Under the pieces are notes generated by a model, which was given only the letters and a program-made list of their open reading frames with translations, was not told where the DNA came from and did no database searches. Below, in pieces: positions 57,471 to 64,000 of a stretch of DNA of 64,000 nt (position 1 is its first letter; every line of letters begins with the position of its first letter). Both the position numbers and the translations under genes were made by a program. The stretch is from Buddleja alternifolia (lineage: Eukaryota; Streptophyta; Magnoliopsida; Lamiales; Scrophulariaceae): assembly GCA_019426215.1 (NCBI GenBank), contig CM033394.1, positions 49,464,195-49,528,194 of the forward strand, written 5' to 3'.

Positions 57471-60224
57471 TGTTGATTCCTAAAGACTTAAAAATCTTAG
57501 ATGTGGTGCTAGAGTGTTCCTACTAATGGCACGAGCTAATTCACCTATTCTGGGAGTCATTATCACGAAGGATGCGACCCTATATTTATACAATTTCATT
57601 CTTGTCAGACTTTGGACTATGTTCGATTTTTAGCCATATCTAAAGTCACAAATACAGGATTCTCGTGCTTGAAAATGAGATGAAAGCTAAGACATGGGGC
57701 CCCGACTTTACTATTTATGATGTGAAATATTAATATTAGATTTAGATAAATACATAGCATAAATTTAAAATTAACTACGTGTAAAATACGTTGTTGTCGA
57801 TATGTACATATTTTCATCCGGTATTTAGTTTTATTTCGATAAAATATATAACTTCCAAAAAATTGTAGATTCGTTTGAAGTCACCACCGGACGGATACAA
57901 TCTTCTACAGGGTGAGGCGGATACATAGAAAGGGTATTATATGCAACAATCTTTCGCTTAATCGTGAACCAGTCCGCTTCACTATATGTCAATGACGATT
58001 GAAATCATAATAATTCTATTGCGGATATATCGCAATTTAATTTTGTTATTCTCGAGTACACATAGTTATTGAAATTAGTCGGTGAAGTTGTAGAAATTCA
58101 GGTGTTGATTGTGATGAAAAGTTAGTATGTGTAGATGGCTAAATTCCATGGAGGCCTTAATAGTGAGCTCACAAGATTCACGCACATGTTCAGGTGTATT
58201 TAAAAAAAGGGTGTAAAAGAGTCGAGCTAGATGGAAATTTCAGGCACGAGCTACGCCTCGAGTTCAAACATAAAATTAATTTAGTTATCCTTTTCAACTT
58301 TTCAAAAAAGAATAAGATCAATTATGATTTTTCTTTTTTGATTAGTTTATCAAAATATGTTAATAATGCATATCAAAATAAAAAATGTAAATGCGGAAGT
58401 AAAATGATAGCAATTATAAGAAATGCATTTCTAGATGAGATAAACAATATTTTATGTATTTTTAATCAATAATTTTTTTACGAAACATGATGCAATTAGA
58501 AAATGTGTGTATTGAACTTATTTTAAGGTAATATATATGACGTATCAATGAAAAATACATACTATCGTCAATTTAATAATGGTATTATTGTGATTGACAT
58601 TACTTTATCGACATCACTAAATCAATGAAAATTTACTTATAAACGCTTATAAATCTTATGAAATTTTATATATTTACTGAGTCTGTTAATACGGGATAGA
58701 TAATAAGATTTTTGTAAGCTGTTGGAATATCCATTTTATAATTTAATTTGCAAAAGATACTCTTTGTTTATGTTATATATGTGATAACCGTAAGTCAACC
58801 CCAAAGATTAGATTGTAAAGCAATAAGAATGAATATTGAAATAAATAATACAAGAAGTTAAATATTAATCCCGTACCTAACATTAAATAATCATTTAAGA
58901 AATAACGGAGGGTGACATGAATACATGCTTCGAATTGAATTAATTTTTACAAATATATTTCATCAAAACATTATCAATATAATTTTGCATGACTCTGAGA
59001 AAATAAAATATAAGTTGAGTATCACTAGAGTATGCTCTATATAGAAAATTTAAGTAATCGTTTTATGAAATTTGAGTATTTAAAGTTGTATAAAAAAAGA
59101 TAATAAAAATAAAAATCCCGCTAGTCTTATGAACAACTATAAGTGAGCTTGAATCAGTCTCGCGAATAAGCTCGAATTGATGACGAGTTCCAATCGAGTA
59201 ACCGGCTCGACTCACCTTATACCCCAACCGAGACCCATAAAGAGAAGAGTTTTGAATAGATTACATTTGAACCGACTATGCATAACACTAATATTACAAT
59301 CGCAAATAATTATCGCTTCTATGTATGATGTGAAATTTGTAAATTTGTGGTCGTTTATGCATAATTTTTAAATCATAAATCAACAAATCTAATCATAAAT
59401 AATATTTCAAAGATAAAGTGTTAAATATAATGACATTTACAAAGTTAAATAATTAGATACTAAATAAAGGTCGCAGGTATATTCTATGAATAGGATTCCG
59501 AGCGAAGTATAGTACGCAAAGCTTTAGTTGGTGCAGTGGGCGAAGCATCCCATTCTTCCGCCCCCACCCCCCGACAGCATCCCAATTTTTGCTTAATTGG
59601 GTGCACGTAATCCAGTACGGCTGGTGTACCTGCACCCGGTGTATGTACGGTTCACGTGATCCAGTGCGGTTGTCGTGGCTGATCCTACTCGGGAGGGACG
59701 ATGGTGGTACAGTGCGTCTCTTTTGGGCAGCCTTTGTTTTTTTGACCATAACTTGAGCTACGAATATCGAAACGCAATGATTCAAAATGATTTGCGAAGC
59801 CAAGGCACGGGGCTAAAACATTACAGTTCATGACAACAGACAATTCTTACATTATTATAGTCAAAATTTCAAACGATCCGGGCTCAGATTTAAAGGACGG
59901 CAATATCTTCATATTTTGGGCTGTTTTCAACTTTATTACATCAATAAAGGTAGTATAGACGGGATTGCGGTGATTCAAGATTAATCTTGGTGGACCTAAA
60001 ACTTTTCTATGGGATATTTCTTCCGCTATTACGACGTATGCAAGCCAACAACTGTCAAATTGCCATGCTTTGAACAATATCTTGTTGTTAATCGTAACTC
60101 GTGCATCAAACATCGAAACGTAATAATTCCAGATGATTCGGAAAGCTAAGATTTAAAGGTAAGCCTTTGTGCGTACAGCACGAACCAAATCTTCCTTTAC
60201 TATGGTCATAATCATGAAAGATCC

Positions 60225-61297
60225 TGTTGGATATTGGGTGAATATTGTGTATGTATGAAAAGTGTGTGATCACCTCTTTTGGGTACGAAATTCGAACACC
60301 ACAAGTATCGAGGATACAAAATATTATTGGATAATATTATTCTACTCCGGGAGTAGATGAGGTTAGCATTTCTAATTTCTCGATTCGGAATTGAAACGAA
60401 TGAGAAATTAATTGCTATTGTTGGGTGTTTGAATGTGGATATCCCACTTTGGATGTAAACCATAAGGTGGACCGGACCGAACCTCGGACCACAGACTCGA
60501 GCTCGAGTCTGGGTTCGGGTCGGGTCGGGTCTGGGTTCGGGTTCGGGCTGGTACGCGGGCCGTGGGCCGTGACTGGGCTTGGTGGTCGTTGGGCTAAATA
60601 TATTCTTTTTGGGCAAAATTTAGAATTAAATTAACTTGGGCCCAGTTAATTATTTTCTTCTTTTGGGCCAATAAGAATTAATTTAGGCTCATTTCTTTTC
60701 CAAAGAAATCAGGCAGCCCAGCAGAAGGTTGAATTACATCTGAAACGTTTCATTTGTAAAGCAGTCAGAAATTGAAAGATTCTTGATGCTAAATTTGAAA
60801 CGTTTGAATTTATAAGTGAAAAACATTTCACTTTAAAAGTGGTAAGGGAAAAATATTTCACTTTAAAAGTGGTAAGTGAAATGTTTTTCACTTTAAAAGT
60901 ATAAGTGAAATATTTCACTTTTAAAAATGGTTAGTGAAAACGTTTCATTTCTCCAATTTTCTCCTATATAAAGAGTCTCCCATATGAATGAAAAGAAAAG
61001 AAGACGAACACACAAAAATCAGAAATCATTTCTGCATTTGTTAAGCATACTACATACATCACAACAGTGAGAGTTCTTGAGCAAAATAAGTTCGTGGAGT
61101 GTTGTTCTTGAAGTGGTTCAATTACAACACGTAATCGTTGTATCTTGAGAAGTTAGTTGCACGAACCCGTACCACCGTAGGCGGGGCAATATAGTTTTAA
61201 AGATAGAGAGTCCAACTCTCGCCTCGATTCGTTTTTCATTTGTTCTTCGCATATATTTCCAGTATATTTCAAATTAACAGTGCAGGAAATTCCAACA
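60225..61297 (+). repeat. Solo LTR (1073 bp) with GATCC TSD
   Basis: GATCC flanks both ends (60220-60224 and 61298-61302). The termini are TGTTGGA...TCCAACA, as in copia LTRs. It contains a likely TATA box (TATATAAAG, about 60964-60972), a GGGTCGGGTCGGG-type tract near 60515-60550 and repeated AGTGAAATATTTCACTT-like text at 60815-60950. The orientation follows the TATA box. Confidence 0.9.
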
Positions 61298-61556
61298 GAT
61301 CCAATGGTAAATTCCAAGATTTTGGCTAAATTGTCATAATTTGGATTGTTCGAATGCATGCGATAACTAGAGCTCAATAGACATGGAATCGGGTGATTCA
61401 AAAACAAATTTAATGGAGCTCAGACTTTAGTGTGTGTGATTTGGATAAATTCTTCCATTATAGAACCGTACGCGACTGGCCAAATGCGAAATTGTCATAC
61501 TATAAGCATTGTTTGTATTTGTGGTGTGTTTAACATCAAAATCATCAGGTTATGTT

Positions 61557-62530
61557 CAGGGACGGATCGAGAAATTAACTCTTGGGGAGACGACTTACCA
61601 TTAAAGTAAATTTTTTTGACAATATTTAAGTAATAAAGACAATTATCATGTGTAAAAGAAAATTTACGATAGTTTCGAAGTGTACAAGTTTTTCTTTCAA
61701 AACATTTACTGTTGTAATCGTTGTTCTTTGAGCACCTACTATTCTATGATTGAATAAGTAGATATACGTAAAATTTACATGAAAATCTAATTTGGAACCT
61801 AATTGCTCCTATTGATATATACTCATTATATTGATAGTTATCAAGAGATTTTATTATTGAACTTAATATCAAAATGACTAGTGATAGAACTTCTCCCAGT
61901 ATTTTTCAATCCTACTTGACTTTTTATCTAATTTTATTCGGAGTTAGTGACTCTATTTTATTTTTAAATACAAGCATTAGATTAAAAATTATAATGCTTT
62001 GTTAATCACAAATCAATGTAAAGTTAATGTTTATTGATTTTAATCATAATATTTTCTTATCAACAATGTCTTTTGTTGATTTTAGAAAAAAGTGTTTATG
62101 ACTTTTAATCCTGTAAATGTGGGGAAGAAGTTCAAATAAAATATTGGAGTTATTCACAAATTTAAATTCCTTCTTTCCTTTTTGGTAATTGCTTTTTTCT
62201 CATTTTTTCTTACTTTTTGTAATTACTTTAAAAAAGAAAAGAAAGAGTAAACTCTAAATAAAAAGAAAGAGCAATTATGCAAAACTCTAAATAATAATAA
62301 TAATAATAATAAAAACGCTATTAAAGCTAATGAGACCATGAAGAGTCCAACTCTTGAACCTATGGATGAAAGATGAAGGTGCCAACCATCTCTACAGCAA
62401 GTGATTTTTGTTCTTACTCAGGACCTTACATTATATATCTTGTGGGGGTCATATAGCAAAATAATATATGTCCGATTACGGAAATTTAAATTCTCAGGGG
62501 GGTCGGGGGGCCCTAAAAAATCCGTCCATG
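61557..62530. mobile_element. Complete hAT-like non-autonomous element (974 bp) with 8-bp TSD
   Basis: GTTATGTT flanks both ends (61549-61556 and 62531-62538). The ends are CAGGGACGGAT and the inverted CATGGACGGAT. No transposase is encoded. An 8-bp duplication with short TIRs fits the hAT superfamily. Confidence 0.88.
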
Positions 62531-64000
62531 GTTATGTTGATTCCTAACGACTTAAAAATCTTAGATGTGGTGCTAGAGTGTTCCTACTAATGGCACGAGC
62601 TAATTCACCTATTGTGGGAGTCATTACCACGAAGGATGCGACCCTATATTTATATAATTTCATTCTTGTCAGACTTTGGACTATGTTCAATTTTTAGCCA
62701 TATCCAAAGTCACAAATACCGGATTCTGGTGCTTGAAAATGAATTAATTGTCAAGAATACATGCTTCGAATTGAAAGAATAGTAGGTGCTCAAATATATT
62801 TAAGTATTTGTTTTATGACAAGAATACATGCTTCGAATTGAATTAATTTTTACAAATATATTTCATCAAAACATTATCAATATAATTTTGCATGACTCGG
62901 AGAAAATAAAATATAAGTTGAGTATCACTAGAGTATGCTCTATATAGAAAATTTAAGTATTTGTTTTATGAAATTTGTGTATTTAAAGTTGCATACAAAA
63001 AGATAATAAAATAATAAAAATAAAAATCTCGCTAGTCTTATGAACAACTATAAGTGAGCTTGAATCAGTCTCGCGAATAAGCTCGAGTTGATTACGAGCT
63101 CCAATCGAGTAACCGGCTCGACTCATCTTATACCCCAACCGAGACCTATAAAGAAAAGAGTTTTGAATAGATTACATTTGAACCGGCTTATGCATAACAC
63201 TAATATTACAATCGCAAATAATTATCGTTTCTATGTATGATGTGAAATTTGTAAATTTGTGGTCGTTTATGCATAATTTTTAAATCATAAATCAACAAAT
63301 CTAATCATAAATAATATTTCGAAGATATAATCCCTTATGGGACTTGCTACTTAATTTTTTTCCCAAAAAGTGTTAAATATAATGACATTTACAAAGTTAA
63401 ATATTTAGATACTAAATAAAGGTAGCAGGTATATTCTATGAATACGATTCCGAGGGAAACTTTACACACAAAGCTTTAGTTAGTGCAGTGGGCGAAGCAT
63501 CGCATGCCTTCGCCCCAACCGATGATCGATTTCCCTACAGCGTCCCAGTTTTTGCTTAATTGGGTGCATGTAATCCAGTACGGCCGGTGTACCTGCACCC
63601 GGTGTATGGGCGGTTCACGTGATCCAGTGCGGTTGTCGTGGCTGATCCTATGCGGGAGGGTCCATGGTGGTACAGTGCGTCTCTTTTGGGCAGCCTTTGG
63701 TTTTTTGATCATAACTTGAGCTACGAATATCGAAACGCAATGATTCAAAATGATTTGTGAAGCCAAGACACAGGGCTAAAACATTACAGTTCATGACACT
63801 AGACAATTCTTACATTATTATAGTCAAAATTTCAAACGATCCGGCACAAATTTAAAAGACGGCAATATCTTCATATTTTGGGCGGTTTTCAACTTTATTA
63901 CATCAATAGAGGTAGTATAGACGGGATTGCGGTGATTCATGATTAATCTTGGTGGACCTAAAACTTTTCTAATTGAAATATGGGATATTTCTTCTGCTTT

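Larger units (their letters stand above)
47462..64000. repeat. Decayed tandem array of an approximately 3.2 kb unit, with nested insertions
   Basis: The same ordered blocks recur. Block A, CGTACGCACATGACCGAA or variants, at 47469, 51060 and, diverged, about 60032. Block B, GAACCGTACGCGACTGGCC, at 47823, 51415 and 61465. Block C, GATGCGACCCTATATTTATA, at 47999, 51590, 57570 and 62635. Block D, CAACAATCTTTTGCTTAATA, at 48625, 54859 and, diverged, 57948. Block F, GTGCACCTGCACCC-type, at 50639, 59622 and 63588. Subtracting recognised insertions gives about 3.2-3.3 kb between A1 and A2. The last copy has lost about 1.3 kb between C and E. The array runs off the right edge and is cut on the left by the Tat element. 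No gene was recognised. Confidence 0.82.

Overview
This is nuclear DNA from a flowering plant, most likely a eudicot. It is AT-rich, has GT-AG introns, and is packed with nested plant transposons. There is no prokaryotic, organellar or viral gene organisation. Only two host genes look intact: an Ole e 1-domain/proline-rich secreted protein (minus strand, 4951-5967, two exons) and a clade III-type SWEET sugar transporter (plus strand, 34688-36692, six exons). Both were re-spliced by hand, and every junction keeps the frame. Nearly all the rest is mobile DNA or its debris.

Layout. 1-975: 3' end of an L1-type LINE. About 1080-4755: Mutator-like element (MULE) with palindrome-studded terminal repeats, a transposase N-terminus and an opposed plant-mobile-domain relic. 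4951-5967: Ole e 1/proline-rich gene. 7716-17560: a tRNA-type SINE split by a 9.6 kb CACTA element (7804-17441). Both insertions still have their target-site duplications. The CACTA carries decayed TNP2-like and TNPA/ULP1-like genes and its own foldback MITE. 18146-25012: Tourist-like MITE, two long foldbacks and two opposed copia fragments. 25226-about 34255: a second MULE, with a ULP1-type cysteine protease gene on plus and a FAR1/FRS-type MULE transposase on minus. 34484-36692: SWEET promoter and gene. 37206-40595: a small gag-only LTR element with 5-bp target duplication, itself interrupted by an L1. About 40601-47461: Tat-lineage Ty3/gypsy element on minus, missing its 3' end. 47462-64000: a decayed tandem array of a roughly 3.2 kb unit that contains 160-190 bp satellite-like monomers. 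The array is pierced by a hAT-type MITE, an L1, a hAT-like 974 bp element and two solo LTRs.

Most notable signal. The non-coding parts of the 25.2-34.2 kb MULE are saturated with a short motif, GTATAAT (often inside ACTGTATAATG). I count about 40 copies, almost all outside exons and rare elsewhere in the window. This resembles the family-specific motif accumulation described for VANDAL MULEs, whose VANC proteins bind a dispersed motif to counter silencing. The motif here is different and the element also encodes a ULP1-like protein. A self-recognition or anti-silencing role is inference.

Other points of interest are two unrelated transposons that each carry a ULP1-like protease gene, a duplicated leader upstream of both CACTA genes, and insertions that can be verified against empty sites in neighbouring repeat copies. 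All coordinates come from reading by eye. Element borders without a target-site duplication are approximate.
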